A DNA stretch of 64,000 nucleotides. Source: VXNE01 sp965206615. GTDB lineage: Bacteria > Pseudomonadota > Gammaproteobacteria > Pseudomonadales > Azotimanducaceae. Below are positions 1-8,660 of this stretch, piece by piece. A model generated the notes under the pieces. It did not search any database. It worked only from the letters and a program-made list of their open reading frames with translations, and had not been told where the DNA came from. How positions within the stretch are numbered: position 1 is the stretch's first letter; each line of letters begins with the position of its first letter. Both the position numbers and the translations under genes were made by a program. The DNA lies in NCBI GenBank assembly GCA_965206615.1, contig CBDBKI010000005.1:3844001-3908000 (forward strand), written 5' to 3'.

Positions 1-2
1 AC

Positions 3-413
3 CAGGCCATCGTGGACGTCGCCGACCGCGCGCCCGGCTACGGCATGCCCGGCGTGGTGGTCGACGGCATGGATGCCGTGGCCGTCTACGAAGCCGCCGG
101 GGAAGCGATCCAGCGCGCCCGGGACGGCCATGGGCCGACGCTGCTCGAGTGCAAGACCTACCGCTTCTTCGACCACGTCGGCGTGCGCGGGATGGGCCTG
201 AAATACCGTACCGACGAGGAACTCGCCGAGTGGCAGCAACGCGACCCCATCACGCTGTTCGAGGCGCGGCTCGCGGAACTCGAGATCCTCGACGCCGCGG
301 CCGCACAGCAGGTCCACGACGACACCCTCGCCGACGTGCGGGCCGGCATCGAGTTCGCCGAGGCGAGTCCGCTGCCGGACCCGTCCGTGCTGCTCGACGA
401 TGTCTACGCGTAA
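3..413 (+). CDS. acoA: Pyruvate/acetoin dehydrogenase E1 component, alpha subunit (5' end outside window)
   Basis: This is the C-terminal part (about 136 residues) of a thiamine-diphosphate-dependent E1 alpha subunit. With the beta subunit encoded 9 bp downstream it would decarboxylate a 2-oxo acid or cleave acetoin and pass the acyl group to the lipoyl arm of the E2. The stretch GHGPTLLECKTYRF followed by a DHVGVRG segment is the usual E1 alpha C-terminal signature around the phosphorylation-loop region. The reading frame is already open at base 3, so the gene starts upstream of the window. The order alpha, beta, AcoX, E2 fits an acetoin-type operon rather than a classical pyruvate dehydrogenase. 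The substrate is inferred from context only. Confidence 0.85.
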   Translation, partial: QAIVDVADRAPGYGMPGVVVDGMDAVAVYEAAGEAIQRARDGHGPTLLECKTYRFFDHVGVRGMGLKYRTDEELAEWQQRDPITLFEARLAELEILDAAAAQQVHDDTLADVRAGIEFAEASPLPDPSVLLDDVYA

Positions 414-422
414 CAGGGAGTA

Positions 423-1433
423 ATGACCATGGCCGAAGCCCAGGCGAATACCGAAACGCGGGAACTGCCCTACGTCGCCGCCATCAACGAAGCCGTACGC
501 ACCGTGCTCACCGAACAACCCGACGCCTTCGTCGCCGGGGAGGACGTGGCCGGCGCCGGCAGCGTCTTCGGCTACTACCGCGGACTCCTCGAGGAGTTCG
601 GCGACCAGCGCGTGGTGGACACACCGATCAGCGAGGAAGGCATCGTCGGCCTCGGCGTAGGGGCGGCGGCCACCGGCCTGCGTCCCGTGATCGACATCAT
701 GTTCATGGACTTCATGGGCGAGTGCATGGACGAGATCGCCAACCAGATGGCCAAGATGCGCTACATGTTCGGCGGCTCGGCGACGCTGCCGATCACGGTC
801 CTGACCATGTCCGGCGCCGGCATGAACATGGCGGCCCAGCACTCCCAGAGCCTCGAGGTGTGGCTCTGCCACCTGCCGGGGCTCAAGGTCGTCATGCCGT
901 CGACGCCGTACGACGCCAAGGGACTCATCATCGCGGCCGCACGGGACGACAACCCCGTGTTCGTGGCGCTCAACAAGATGTCGCTCGGGCTCCGGGGCCA
1001 CGTCCCGGAAGAGTCCTACGAGATTCCGATCGGCGAGGCCAACATCGTCCGCGAGGGCTCGAACTTCACCATCGTCACCTACAGCCGCATGGTGCACGAG
1101 AGCGTCAAGGCAGCCGAGGAACTCGCCGGACTCGGCGTGGACGTCGAGGTGATCGACCTGCGCTCCCTGCAGCCCCTCGACAGCGATACCGTGATCGCCT
1201 CCGTGCGGAAGACCCATCGCGCGGCGGTGGTCCACGAGGCGGTGCGCTTCGCCGGTATGGGCGGGGAGATCGCCGCGCAGATCCAGGAGCACGCGTTCGA
1301 CTACCTCGACGCCCCCGTCGCCCGCGTCGGCGCGCCGTTCTCGCCGGTCCCCTTCAGCCCCGCGCTCGAAAAGAGCTACGTCCCGAACGCCGGGAAGATC
1401 GTCGCCGAAGTACGCGCCCTGCTCGACCTGTGA
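423..1433 (+). CDS. acoB: Pyruvate/acetoin dehydrogenase E1 component, beta subunit
   Basis: A 336-residue transketolase-type E1 beta subunit, the normal length for the family. It contains the N-terminal pyrimidine-binding domain (VAGEDVAG near residue 40, then the conserved glutamate region TPISEEGIVGLGVGAA) and the C-terminal transketolase domain (DVEVIDLRSLQPLD). It pairs with the alpha subunit ending at 413 to form the E1 heterotetramer that works with the lipoylated E2 encoded at 2488. The start is ATG at 423, preceded by a purine-rich AGGGAG. A second ATG two codons later (MTMAEAQ) is equally possible. The small intergenic distance supports one transcript. Confidence 0.92.
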   Translation: MTMAEAQANTETRELPYVAAINEAVRTVLTEQPDAFVAGEDVAGAGSVFGYYRGLLEEFGDQRVVDTPISEEGIVGLGVGAAATGLRPVIDIMFMDFMGECMDEIANQMAKMRYMFGGSATLPITVLTMSGAGMNMAAQHSQSLEVWLCHLPGLKVVMPSTPYDAKGLIIAAARDDNPVFVALNKMSLGLRGHVPEESYEIPIGEANIVREGSNFTIVTYSRMVHESVKAAEELAGLGVDVEVIDLRSLQPLDSDTVIASVRKTHRAAVVHEAVRFAGMGGEIAAQIQEHAFDYLDAPVARVGAPFSPVPFSPALEKSYVPNAGKIVAEVRALLDL

Positions 1434-1478
1434 CGGAACGTACGCCGGAGGGAACGAAGTGACCGGGGGCGGGGCGCC

Positions 1479-2498
1479 ATGACGGAGCGCCCCCTCGGCA
1501 TCCTGGCGAACCCGGCGTCCGGCAAGGACATCCGTCGCCTGGTAGCCCGGGCGTCCGTGTTCGACAACCAGGAAAAGCGCGCCATCGTCACGCGTTGCCT
1601 GATCGGCGCCCGCGCCGCCGGACAGCGCGAGGTGGTCTATTTCGACGACACCCACGGCATCGCCCGGGGCGGCATCGAGGAGGCGGGCCTGGCCGGCACC
1701 TGCGTGGCGCAGCCGCTGACCGGACGAGCCGACGACACCACTCGGGCCGCGGCCGAACTGCGCGCGGCGGGTTGCGGAGCCGTCATCACCCTCGGCGGAG
1801 ACGGCACCAACCGAGCGTTCGCGAAGGGCTGGCCGGACGCGCCACTCATCCCGCTCTCCACGGGCACGAACAACGTCTTTCCCCGTATCGTCGAGGCGAC
1901 GGTAGCGGGCATGGCCGCGGCGACCGTGGCGACGGGCCGGATCGCGCTCTCCCGGGTGTCGCGCCACGCGAAGGTCATACACGTCAGCGTCTCCGGAGGG
2001 GTGGACGACATCGCCCTGATCGACGCGGCCGTGACCAACGACCGCTTCGTCGGCGCCCGCGCCCTGCTCGACGGCGAGCGGCTCCTGCTGGCCGTACTGG
2101 CGACCGCAACACCCGCCGCCGTGGGCATGACCTGCGTGGGCGGCCTCCTGGCCCCGGTTTCGGCGTCGGAGGACGGTGGCACGGTGGTGCGCTTCGCATC
2201 CGCCGACGAGCCGGCGCATGAATTCGTCCGCGCTCCGATCGCACCGGGGATGTTCCATGAATTCGCCGTGGCCTCCGCACTGCGTATCGGCTTCGGGACA
2301 CCGACGGAAATCGAGGGACCCGGCGTGCTGGCGTTCGACGGCGAACGGGAGCGCGTGCTGCGCAAGGGACAGCGCGCGACGTTCCGGATTCGCCGCGACG
2401 GCCCGCGGGTCATAGACGTGGAACAGGTTCTGCGCGCGGGCGCGGCGCTGGGGGTCGTGGACCGACCCACTGATGAGGGAATCCGAAATGCCGGCTGA
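1479..2498 (+). CDS. acoX: AcoX-like ATP-NAD kinase family protein
   Basis: A 339-residue protein with the ATP-NAD/diacylglycerol-kinase fold signature: an N-terminal GILANPASGKD motif and the nucleotide-binding GGDGTNR motif near residue 108. AcoX proteins are encoded inside acetoin-catabolic aco operons. Their exact biochemical role is not settled, but the fold suggests NAD or a related nucleotide as ligand. The position between E1 beta and E2 is the main reason to call this operon acetoin-type. The last 11 bases overlap the E2 start at 2488, which implies coupled translation. ATG at 1479 is chosen because GILANPAS sits at the usual distance from the N terminus. Confidence 0.82.
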   Translation: MTERPLGILANPASGKDIRRLVARASVFDNQEKRAIVTRCLIGARAAGQREVVYFDDTHGIARGGIEEAGLAGTCVAQPLTGRADDTTRAAAELRAAGCGAVITLGGDGTNRAFAKGWPDAPLIPLSTGTNNVFPRIVEATVAGMAAATVATGRIALSRVSRHAKVIHVSVSGGVDDIALIDAAVTNDRFVGARALLDGERLLLAVLATATPAAVGMTCVGGLLAPVSASEDGGTVVRFASADEPAHEFVRAPIAPGMFHEFAVASALRIGFGTPTEIEGPGVLAFDGERERVLRKGQRATFRIRRDGPRVIDVEQVLRAGAALGVVDRPTDEGIRNAG

Positions 2499-3687
2499 AA
2501 TCTACCTGGTCAAGGTCGGGATGACGATGACCGAGGGGGCGGTCGAAGAGTGGTACGTGAGCGACGGCGAGTCCGTGGACGCGGGAGCCCTGCTCTATCG
2601 CCTCGAGACCGAGAAGGTGAACCTCGATGTGGATGCCGAGACGGCCGGCACGGTGAAGCACATCGCGCAGCCGGGGGTCATGCTGGAGCCCGGCGACGTG
2701 ATCGGCTTCATCTTCGCGCCCGACGAGGAGATTCCGGACGTGTTGCCAACGCCGGGCCTGCAGGTGACGGGAACCGAGGCAAGCGTCGCCGAGCGGCCCG
2801 CGCCCGCCGCGGCACCCGCACCCGCCGCGGGAGATCGACGCCCGTCCTCCCCCGCCGCCCGCCGGCTCGCGGAGGAGATCGGCATCGATCTCGGCGCCGT
2901 CGAAGGCACCGGCCCGCGGGGACGCATCACGCGCGAAGACGTGGAACAGGCAGCCGCCGCACGCAGCGCCGCGCCAGCGCCCGCGGCCGCTGCGTCGGCC
3001 GCCAGCGCCCCCCAACCCCTGCGCGGCATGCGCAGGACGATCGCCGAGCGCATGCACGCGAGCCTCGCGAACTCCGCGCAGCTCACCCTCGACATGGAAG
3101 CCGAGATGGACGATGCGGTGAAGCTGCGCACCCAGCTCGGCGCGGAATGGGAAGCCGACGGCATCCGGCCGGGGTATACCGATCTCGTCATGCTCGCCGC
3201 CGCGAAGGCGCTCCCGCAGCATCCGCGCATGAACTCGGCGCTCATCGACGACGCCATCGTGCCCTCCGAGGCCGTGCACATGGGCATGGCCGTGGCGCTC
3301 GACGAAGGTCTCGTCGTGCCCGTCATCCACGACGCCGCCACCAAGGACCTGAAGACCATCGCGCAGGAGTCCAGCGCGCTGGCCGCCCGGGCGCGGGCCG
3401 GGGCGCTCACCCTCGACGACGTGCAGGGCGGCACGTTCACGGTCACGTCCCTCGGCATGTTCGGCGTGGACGGCTTCACGCCGATCCTCAATGCGCCCCA
3501 GACGGGCATCCTCGGTGTCGGACGCATCTACCAGGCCGTCGGCTGGGAGGGCGATACGCCGATCAGGCGTCGCCGCATGCGGCTGTCGCTCACCTGGGAC
3601 CATCGCGTGATCGACGGCGCGCCGGCGGCGCAGTTCCTGGCGACGGTGCGGGAGTACCTGGAAGCGCCCTACCGGCTGCTGGTGTAG
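2488..3687 (+). CDS. acoC: Dihydrolipoyllysine acyltransferase (E2) of 2-oxoacid/acetoin dehydrogenase
   Basis: This E2 core enzyme of about 399 residues carries acyl groups on a lipoyl lysine and transfers them to CoA. An N-terminal lipoyl domain has its attachment lysine in ETEKVNLD. A Pro/Ala-rich linker follows, then a peripheral-subunit-binding domain (SPAARRLAEEIGIDL...GPRGRITREDV), a second Ala/Pro linker, and the catalytic domain starting with RRTIAERMHASL. The active site DHRVIDGA is present close to the C terminus. ATG at 2488 (MPAEIYLVKVG) is preferred over ATG at 2473 because E2 proteins begin immediately before this beta strand. No E3 (lipoamide dehydrogenase) gene follows, so E3 must come from elsewhere. 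Confidence 0.92.
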   Translation: MPAEIYLVKVGMTMTEGAVEEWYVSDGESVDAGALLYRLETEKVNLDVDAETAGTVKHIAQPGVMLEPGDVIGFIFAPDEEIPDVLPTPGLQVTGTEASVAERPAPAAAPAPAAGDRRPSSPAARRLAEEIGIDLGAVEGTGPRGRITREDVEQAAAARSAAPAPAAAASAASAPQPLRGMRRTIAERMHASLANSAQLTLDMEAEMDDAVKLRTQLGAEWEADGIRPGYTDLVMLAAAKALPQHPRMNSALIDDAIVPSEAVHMGMAVALDEGLVVPVIHDAATKDLKTIAQESSALAARARAGALTLDDVQGGTFTVTSLGMFGVDGFTPILNAPQTGILGVGRIYQAVGWEGDTPIRRRRMRLSLTWDHRVIDGAPAAQFLATVREYLEAPYRLLV

Positions 3688-3914
3688 GCGCTTCACGGCA
3701 CGCGCCGGGCCCATCACGCACGCCCGGCGAGGACGGCGCATCTCGCACGCGGACCCGGGGTGTTCTCGCACACCCCCTATCGACGATGCCGCTTTGGCGC
3801 CAGCGCACGGTCGTTCACGATGGACGCCGCCATCCTCTTTGGACCGTCAGTTGCCTGTGTTACCGTCCCGCCGAACGCGTCTGTCGACGTTGCATCCGCC
3901 CGGAGAACCCGGTC

Positions 3915-4595
3915 ATGGCCGAATCGATCCCGCTCCACCCGGTTGAATACCCGGCGTCGGACGGACAGCCCATGCCAGACGGGGATTACCAGGGTGGGAC
4001 GTATCGCTATCTCGTCGAAGCCCTGAGGACGTACTTCCACACCCGACCCGACGTCTACGTCTCCGGCGACCTGTTCGTCTACCTTGAGGAAGGCAACCCC
4101 CGCAACTGCGTCGCCCCCGACCTGTTCGTAGCCTTCGGCGCCGGCAACCACAAGCGCGACACCTACAAGGTCTGGGAGGAGCCGGCCGGGGTGCCGGACT
4201 TCGTTCTGGAGATCGTCTCGCCGAGCACCTGGCGGACAGACCTCGGCGCCAAGCGCGAGCGCTACGCGGCGCTCGGCATCGGCGAGTACTGGCTGCACGA
4301 CCCGCACGGACGCTACCTCTCGCCGGCCCTGGCGGGGCAGCGCCTGGTCGACGGCGCTTACGCGCCCCTCCCTGCATCGCAGCTGCCCGAGGGCCCATCG
4401 ATCCACAGCGACGCGCTGGGCCTCGATCTGCGGCTGGACGGCGAGCGGCTGCGTTACTTCGATCCCGTCGAGCGGGAATACCTCCGCGATCTGCTGGAAG
4501 AGCGAGCGGGCCGTCGACAGGCCGAGGACAGGCTCGCGGTGGCCGAGGCGAGGATCGCCGAGCTGGAACGCACCCCGCGACATACCCGCGAATAG
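3915..4595 (+). CDS. Uma2 family endonuclease-like protein, copy 1 (shortest coil)
   Basis: A 226-residue protein of the Uma2 (formerly DUF820) family, a PD-(D/E)XK nuclease-fold family whose cellular role is poorly known. The fold signature is APDLFVAFG, then DFVLEIVSPST, a K/R-rich DLGAKRERYAALGIGEYWLHDP, which supplies the D...ExK-type acidic residues and lysine. The core is followed by a short C-terminal coiled coil of heptads ending AEARIAELERTPRHTRE. ATG at 3915 (MAESIPLHPVEYP) is identical in the three copies and follows the conserved CCCGGAGAAYCCGGTC leader. It differs from copies 2 and 3 by lacking two and four heptads respectively. Some Uma2 proteins are linked to mobile elements in cyanobacteria; no such link is visible here. 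Confidence 0.85.
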   Translation: MAESIPLHPVEYPASDGQPMPDGDYQGGTYRYLVEALRTYFHTRPDVYVSGDLFVYLEEGNPRNCVAPDLFVAFGAGNHKRDTYKVWEEPAGVPDFVLEIVSPSTWRTDLGAKRERYAALGIGEYWLHDPHGRYLSPALAGQRLVDGAYAPLPASQLPEGPSIHSDALGLDLRLDGERLRYFDPVEREYLRDLLEERAGRRQAEDRLAVAEARIAELERTPRHTRE

Positions 4596-4850
4596 GGCGG
4601 CGCGCCCGGGCCCAGGCGCTGAACAGCACGCACCTGGTCCCCGAGCCTGGCGAGGACCGCGGTGCTTCTCGCACGCAAGGCCGGGATGTTCTCGCACACC
4701 CCTCTTCGACAATGCCGCTTTGGCGCCGCTGCACGGCCGTTCACGATGAGCACCCCCTCCTCCTCTTTGGATAATGGCACCGCCAGTTGCCTGTGTTACC
4801 GTCCCGCCGAACGCGTCCGTCGACGTTGCATCCGCCCGGAGAATCCGGTC

Positions 4851-5573
4851 ATGGCCGAATCGATCCCGCTCCAACCGGTTGAATACCCCGAGACGGACGG
4901 TCAACCCATGCCCGACGGGGACTACCAGGGAGAGACGTATCGTTACCTCGTCGAAGCGCTGAGGACGTACTTCCACGCCCGGCCCGATGTCTACGTCTCC
5001 GGCGACCTGTTCGTCTACCTGGAGGAAGGCAACCCCCGGAACTGCGTCGCCCCCGACCTGTTCGTCGCCTTCGGCGCCGGCAACCACAAGCGCGACACCT
5101 ACAAGGTCTGGGAGGAGCCGGCCGGCGTGCCGGACTTCGTCCTGGAGATCGTCTCGCCAAGCACGTGGCGCACGGATCTCGTCGCCAAGCGCGAGCGGTA
5201 CGCGGCGCTCGGCATCGGCGAGTACTGGCTGCACGACCCGCACGGACGCTACCTCTCGCCGGCCCTGGCGGGGCAGCGCCTGATCGACGGCGCCTACGTG
5301 GCCCTCCCTGCCACGCAGCTTCCCGAGGGCCCATCGATCCACAGCGACGCGCTGGGACTCGATTTGCGCCTGCACGGCGAGCGGCTGCGTTTCTTCGATC
5401 CCGTCGAGCAGGAATACCTCCGCGATCTTCTGGAATCCGAGGGAGGCCGCCTGGACGAGCGAGCGGGCCGTCGACAGGCCGAGGACAGGCTCGCGGTGGC
5501 CGAGGACAGACTCGCGGTTGCCGAGGCGAGGATCGCCGAGCTGGAACGCACCCCGCGACATACCCGCGAATAG
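4851..5573 (+). CDS. Uma2 family endonuclease-like protein, copy 2
   Basis: A 240-residue paralog of the gene at 3915, nearly identical in the nuclease-fold core (APDLFVAFG, LEIVSPST, GEYWLHDP). Relative to copy 1 it has two extra seven-residue blocks in the tail: SEGGRLD before ERAGRRQ, and a second AEDRLAV. The insertions keep the heptad phase, so the coiled coil grows by two turns. The leader holds TTTGGATAATGGC, a plausible -10-like element, and the same CCGGAG upstream of the ATG. The gene appears intact. The preserved frames argue that all three copies are or were recently expressed. Confidence 0.85.
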   Translation: MAESIPLQPVEYPETDGQPMPDGDYQGETYRYLVEALRTYFHARPDVYVSGDLFVYLEEGNPRNCVAPDLFVAFGAGNHKRDTYKVWEEPAGVPDFVLEIVSPSTWRTDLVAKRERYAALGIGEYWLHDPHGRYLSPALAGQRLIDGAYVALPATQLPEGPSIHSDALGLDLRLHGERLRFFDPVEQEYLRDLLESEGGRLDERAGRRQAEDRLAVAEDRLAVAEARIAELERTPRHTRE

Positions 5574-5828
5574 GGCGGCGCGCCCGGGCCCAGGCGCTGA
5601 ACAGCACGCACCTGGTCCCCGAGCCTGGCGAGGACCGCGGTGCTTCTCGCACGCAAGGCCGGGATGTTCTCGCACACCCATCTTCGACAATGCCGCTTTG
5701 GCGCCGCTGCACGGCCGTTCACGATGAGCACCCCCTCCTCCTCTTTGGATAATGGCACCGCCAGTTGCCTGTGTTACCGTCCCGCCGAACGCGTCCGTCG
5801 ACGTTGCATCCGCCCGGAGAATCCGGTC

Positions 5829-6593
5829 ATGGCCGAATCGATCCCGCTCCACCCGGTTGAATACCCGGCGTCGGACGGACAGCCCATGCCAGACGGGGAT
5901 TACCAGGGTGGAACGTATCGCTATCTCGTCGAAGCCCTGAGGACGTACTTCCACACCCGACCCGACGTCTACGTCTCCGGCGACCTGTTCGTCTACCTTG
6001 AGGAAGGCAACCCCCGCAACTGCGTCGCCCCCGACCTGTTCGTCGCCTTCGGCGCCGGCAACCACAAGCGCGACACCTACAAGGTCTGGGAGGAGCCGGC
6101 CGGCGTGCCGGACTTCGTCCTGGAGATCGTCTCGCCGAGCACCTGGCGGACAGACCTCGGCGCCAAGCGCGAGCGCTACGCGGCGCTCGGCATCGGCGAG
6201 TACTGGCTGCACGACCCGCACGGACGCTACCTCTCGCCGGCCCTGGCGGGGCAGCGCCTGGTCGACGGCGCTTACGTGCCCCTCCCTGCATCGCAGCTGC
6301 CCGAGGGCCCATCGATCCACAGCGACGCGCTGGGCCTCGATCTGCGGCTGGACGGCGAGCGGCTGCGTTACTTCGATCCCGTCGGGCAGGAATACCTCCG
6401 CAATCTTCTGGAGTCCGAGGGAGGCCGCCTGGCAGAGCTCGCGGGTCGTCGGGAAGAGCAAGCGGGCCGCCTCGAAGAGCAAGCGAGCCGCCTCGAAGAG
6501 CGGGCCGGCCGTCGACAGGTCGAGGACCGCCTCGCGGCGGCCGAGGCAAGGATCGCCGAGCTGGAGCGCACCCTGCGACAGACGCCCGAATAG
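5829..6593 (+). CDS. Uma2 family endonuclease-like protein, copy 3 (longest coil)
   Basis: A 254-residue paralog. The core matches copy 1 almost perfectly. The tail is four heptads longer than copy 1, with blocks SEGGRLA, ELAGRRE, EQAGRLE and EQASRLE before ERAGRRQ. These are rich in Glu, Arg and Leu with apolar residues in heptad spacing, so a parallel coiled-coil oligomerisation stalk is expected. The three copies therefore form a length ladder of 226, 240 and 254 residues. Function is not established for this family; a nuclease role is inferred from the fold. Confidence 0.85.
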   Translation: MAESIPLHPVEYPASDGQPMPDGDYQGGTYRYLVEALRTYFHTRPDVYVSGDLFVYLEEGNPRNCVAPDLFVAFGAGNHKRDTYKVWEEPAGVPDFVLEIVSPSTWRTDLGAKRERYAALGIGEYWLHDPHGRYLSPALAGQRLVDGAYVPLPASQLPEGPSIHSDALGLDLRLDGERLRYFDPVGQEYLRNLLESEGGRLAELAGRREEQAGRLEEQASRLEERAGRRQVEDRLAAAEARIAELERTLRQTPE

Positions 6594-6745
6594 GGCCGTC
6601 ATCCGGCAGCCGTGTCCCCGAACCCGCGAGCGCGCCTTCGAGGCCCCCCGTAGCGACCGGGAACGCCCTGTGCGGTGGCCCCGATGCGCGGTAAGATTGA
6701 ACGCACCGTCCACGCACGACCTGCCAACGCCCGCACCGAGACGCC

Positions 6746-7357
6746 ATGCACACGATCGCCACCGAAGCCGAACTCCGCGCCGTGATCGGCGCGGAGCACC
6801 CGGGGCTCGCGGAGAAGAACCAGCCGCGCCTGAACGACTTCGCGGTCGAGTACATCGCCAGGTCGCCCTTCCTGGTGCTCTCCACGGCGGACGCCGAGGG
6901 GCGCATCGACGCCTCGCCGAAGGGCGACGGGCCCGGCTTCGTCGAGGTGGAAGACGATCGCCACCTGCTGATCCCCGACCGTCCCGGCAACCGCCTGGCC
7001 TACGGCCACCACAACATCCTCGCCAATCCGCGCGTCGGCGTGCTCTTCATGATGCCAGGCACGCCGGAAACACTGCGGATCAATGGGCGGGCCACCCTGA
7101 CCGTCGAACCCGACTTGCTCGAGCGCCTCGCGGCGCGCGGCAAGCCGGCGGTGCTGGCCATCCGCGTGGAGGTCGAGGAAGTCTTCTTCCACTGTGCCAA
7201 GGCGTTCCTCCGTTCGAGCCTCTGGCGGCCCGACACCTGGGGCGAGCGGCATCCGGTGTCGTTCGGCAAGATGTTCGCGGCGGCGCGGAAGGCCCCCGCA
7301 CAGACCGCGGCCGCCATCGACGCCGTGGTCGAGGCCGACTACCGCGACAACCTGTAA
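6746..7357 (+). CDS. FMN-dependent PPOX-type flavoprotein (pyridoxamine 5'-phosphate oxidase-like)
   Basis: A 203-residue split-barrel flavoprotein resembling the MSMEG_1061-type branch of the PPOX family. Recognisable parts are the first beta strands (PFLVLSTADAEGRIDASPKGD), the FMN-contacting LLIPDRPGNRLAYGHHNILANPRVGVLF and the C-terminal HCAKAFLRSSLW. Such proteins use FMN or F420-like cofactors to reduce small molecules; the substrate is unknown. It lies 24 bp upstream of a DAO-type oxidoreductase on the same strand, so the two are probably co-transcribed. ATG at 6746 is the first start and gives the normal length. Confidence 0.82.
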   Translation: MHTIATEAELRAVIGAEHPGLAEKNQPRLNDFAVEYIARSPFLVLSTADAEGRIDASPKGDGPGFVEVEDDRHLLIPDRPGNRLAYGHHNILANPRVGVLFMMPGTPETLRINGRATLTVEPDLLERLAARGKPAVLAIRVEVEEVFFHCAKAFLRSSLWRPDTWGERHPVSFGKMFAAARKAPAQTAAAIDAVVEADYRDNL

Positions 7358-7381
7358 ATCCGTTCCGGCGCCGAGCCCGGG

Positions 7382-8587
7382 ATGACGCACACCGCTGCCG
7401 AGATCGTGGTCATCGGCGCCGGCATCGCCGGTTCCGCGATGGCCATGCAGCTCGCCGAACACGGGCACGAGGTGATCGTGCTCGAGCGCGGCGAGGTCGC
7501 CGGCGAGGCTTCCGGGCAGAACATGGGCGGGCTCGGTGGCTCCGGATGGGGCGACCCACCGACCCTGGAAGGCTACCTGACGGTCGGCAGCGTGGCGCTC
7601 TTCACGGCGCTGCAGACCGACCTCGGCTACGACATCGAGTTCCGCCTGTCTGGCACGATCCAGGTCATTCAGACCGAAGCGGAGCTCGACTTCGCTCGCG
7701 AGCGCACCTCGACGGCGCGCGCCGCGGGGCATGACCTGGAGTTGCTGATGACGCGCGAAGCCCGCTCGCTCGAGCCGGCGCTCAATCCCGCGTTGCTCGG
7801 CGCGGTCTTCGGCGCGCGGCACCGCGGGCAGGCCGACCCGGTCAAGACGACCCGGGCTTTCGCGTCCGCCGCCGAACGCGCCGGCGCCCGCTTCCTCACC
7901 GGCCACGAAGTGACCGGCATCCTCACCGACACCGCCGGCCGGTTCGACCTCGCGACATCGGGTGGGCGCGTCCGGGCGGAAACGCTGGTACTCGCCGCCG
8001 GCGCCTGGTGTCGCCCCCTCGGCGCCCTGCTCGGCCTCGATGTCCCCATCGTGCCCGTCCGCGGCCAGATGTGGGCCACGAAACCGTTGCCACCGCGAGT
8101 CTTTCACACCATCGCGGCAACCGAGTCGCCCCGCGCCTGGAGCCGCGCCCGGTACGCCACCGTCGATGCACCCCCGAACCAGACCCATGACGGCGCGCGC
8201 CGCCTGACCCGACATCTCTACGGACGCCAGAACGCCCTGGGCGAAGTGATCTTCGGCGGCGACCGCCAGTCCGTCGGGTACGACAAGACCCCCGATCGCG
8301 ACGGCATCGCCTGCAACATGGAACACGCCGCCGAGATACTGCCCTTCCTGGCTTCGCTCGACATCGCGCGGACGTGGGCGGGTTGCATGCCGTTCTCGCT
8401 CGACGGCGACCCGCTCATCGGCGCCCTTCCCGGGCACGACAACCTGTACATCGTCGGCGGCCTGGCGGGTTCCGGATTCGGGCGCGGCCCGATGGCGGGC
8501 AAGCTGCTGGCCGAGACGATTCATCGGGGCTATCCGGCGGCCTGCCTCCACGAAGCGGATCCCACGCGTTGCGTACGCACGGTCTGA
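7382..8587 (+). CDS. FAD-dependent oxidoreductase, DAO (D-amino-acid oxidase/glycine oxidase) family
   Basis: A 401-residue FAD enzyme of the DAO superfamily. The N-terminal Rossmann motif VVIGAGIAGSAMAMQLAEHG and the ERGEVAGEASGQN segment bind FAD. The C-terminal GGLAGSGFGRGPMAGKLLAE completes the FAD site. The family oxidises secondary or primary amines such as sarcosine, glycine, D-amino acids or opine-like compounds. The substrate cannot be told from sequence. It is the second gene of a small operon with the PPOX flavoprotein. The end is followed after about 50 bp by a LexA box belonging to the next gene. Confidence 0.85.
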   Translation: MTHTAAEIVVIGAGIAGSAMAMQLAEHGHEVIVLERGEVAGEASGQNMGGLGGSGWGDPPTLEGYLTVGSVALFTALQTDLGYDIEFRLSGTIQVIQTEAELDFARERTSTARAAGHDLELLMTREARSLEPALNPALLGAVFGARHRGQADPVKTTRAFASAAERAGARFLTGHEVTGILTDTAGRFDLATSGGRVRAETLVLAAGAWCRPLGALLGLDVPIVPVRGQMWATKPLPPRVFHTIAATESPRAWSRARYATVDAPPNQTHDGARRLTRHLYGRQNALGEVIFGGDRQSVGYDKTPDRDGIACNMEHAAEILPFLASLDIARTWAGCMPFSLDGDPLIGALPGHDNLYIVGGLAGSGFGRGPMAGKLLAETIHRGYPAACLHEADPTRCVRTV

Positions 8588-8635
8588 ACGGCACCTCCGG
8601 CCCCTTCCTTGCCCGCCGCCAGGAGATGCAACCGA

Positions 8636-8655
8636 TACTGTATATGAGTACAGTA
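8636..8655 (+). promoter_or_regulatory. Predicted LexA (SOS) box
   Basis: TACTGTATATGAGTACAGTA is a palindrome with CTG at 8638-8640, a 10-bp A/T-rich spacer and CAG at 8651-8653. It matches the enterobacterial LexA consensus at all but two spacer positions. It ends five bases before the ATG at 8661, so bound LexA would cover the start region of that gene. Confidence 0.85.
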
Positions 8656-8660
8656 TTCGG

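Larger units (their letters stand above)
3728..6600 (+). repeat. Tandem triplication of a Uma2 gene with its upstream region
   Basis: Three consecutive units of about 0.93-0.98 kb, starting near 3728, 4650 and 5628, share the leader (ATGTTCTCGCACACC, ATGCCGCTTTGGCGCC, GTTGCATCCGCCCGGAG) and the whole coding sequence. Units 2 and 3 are the closest in their leaders, while genes 1 and 3 are closest in the first half of the coding region, so gene conversion or unequal exchange has mixed the copies. Start-to-start distances (936 and 978 bp) are multiples of three. That keeps an antisense frame open through all units. Confidence 0.9.

Noticed and set aside
3757..3776. Terminator after the E2 gene
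   Set aside because: GGGGTGT/ACACCCC can pair but has no T-run, and the equivalent position in the other two units lacks the full stem.
3777..6713. A 978-codon open frame on the minus strand across the Uma2 triplication
   Set aside because: It is antisense to three well-supported genes; it stays open only because the units are multiples of three and GC-rich. Its translation is low-complexity with no domain.
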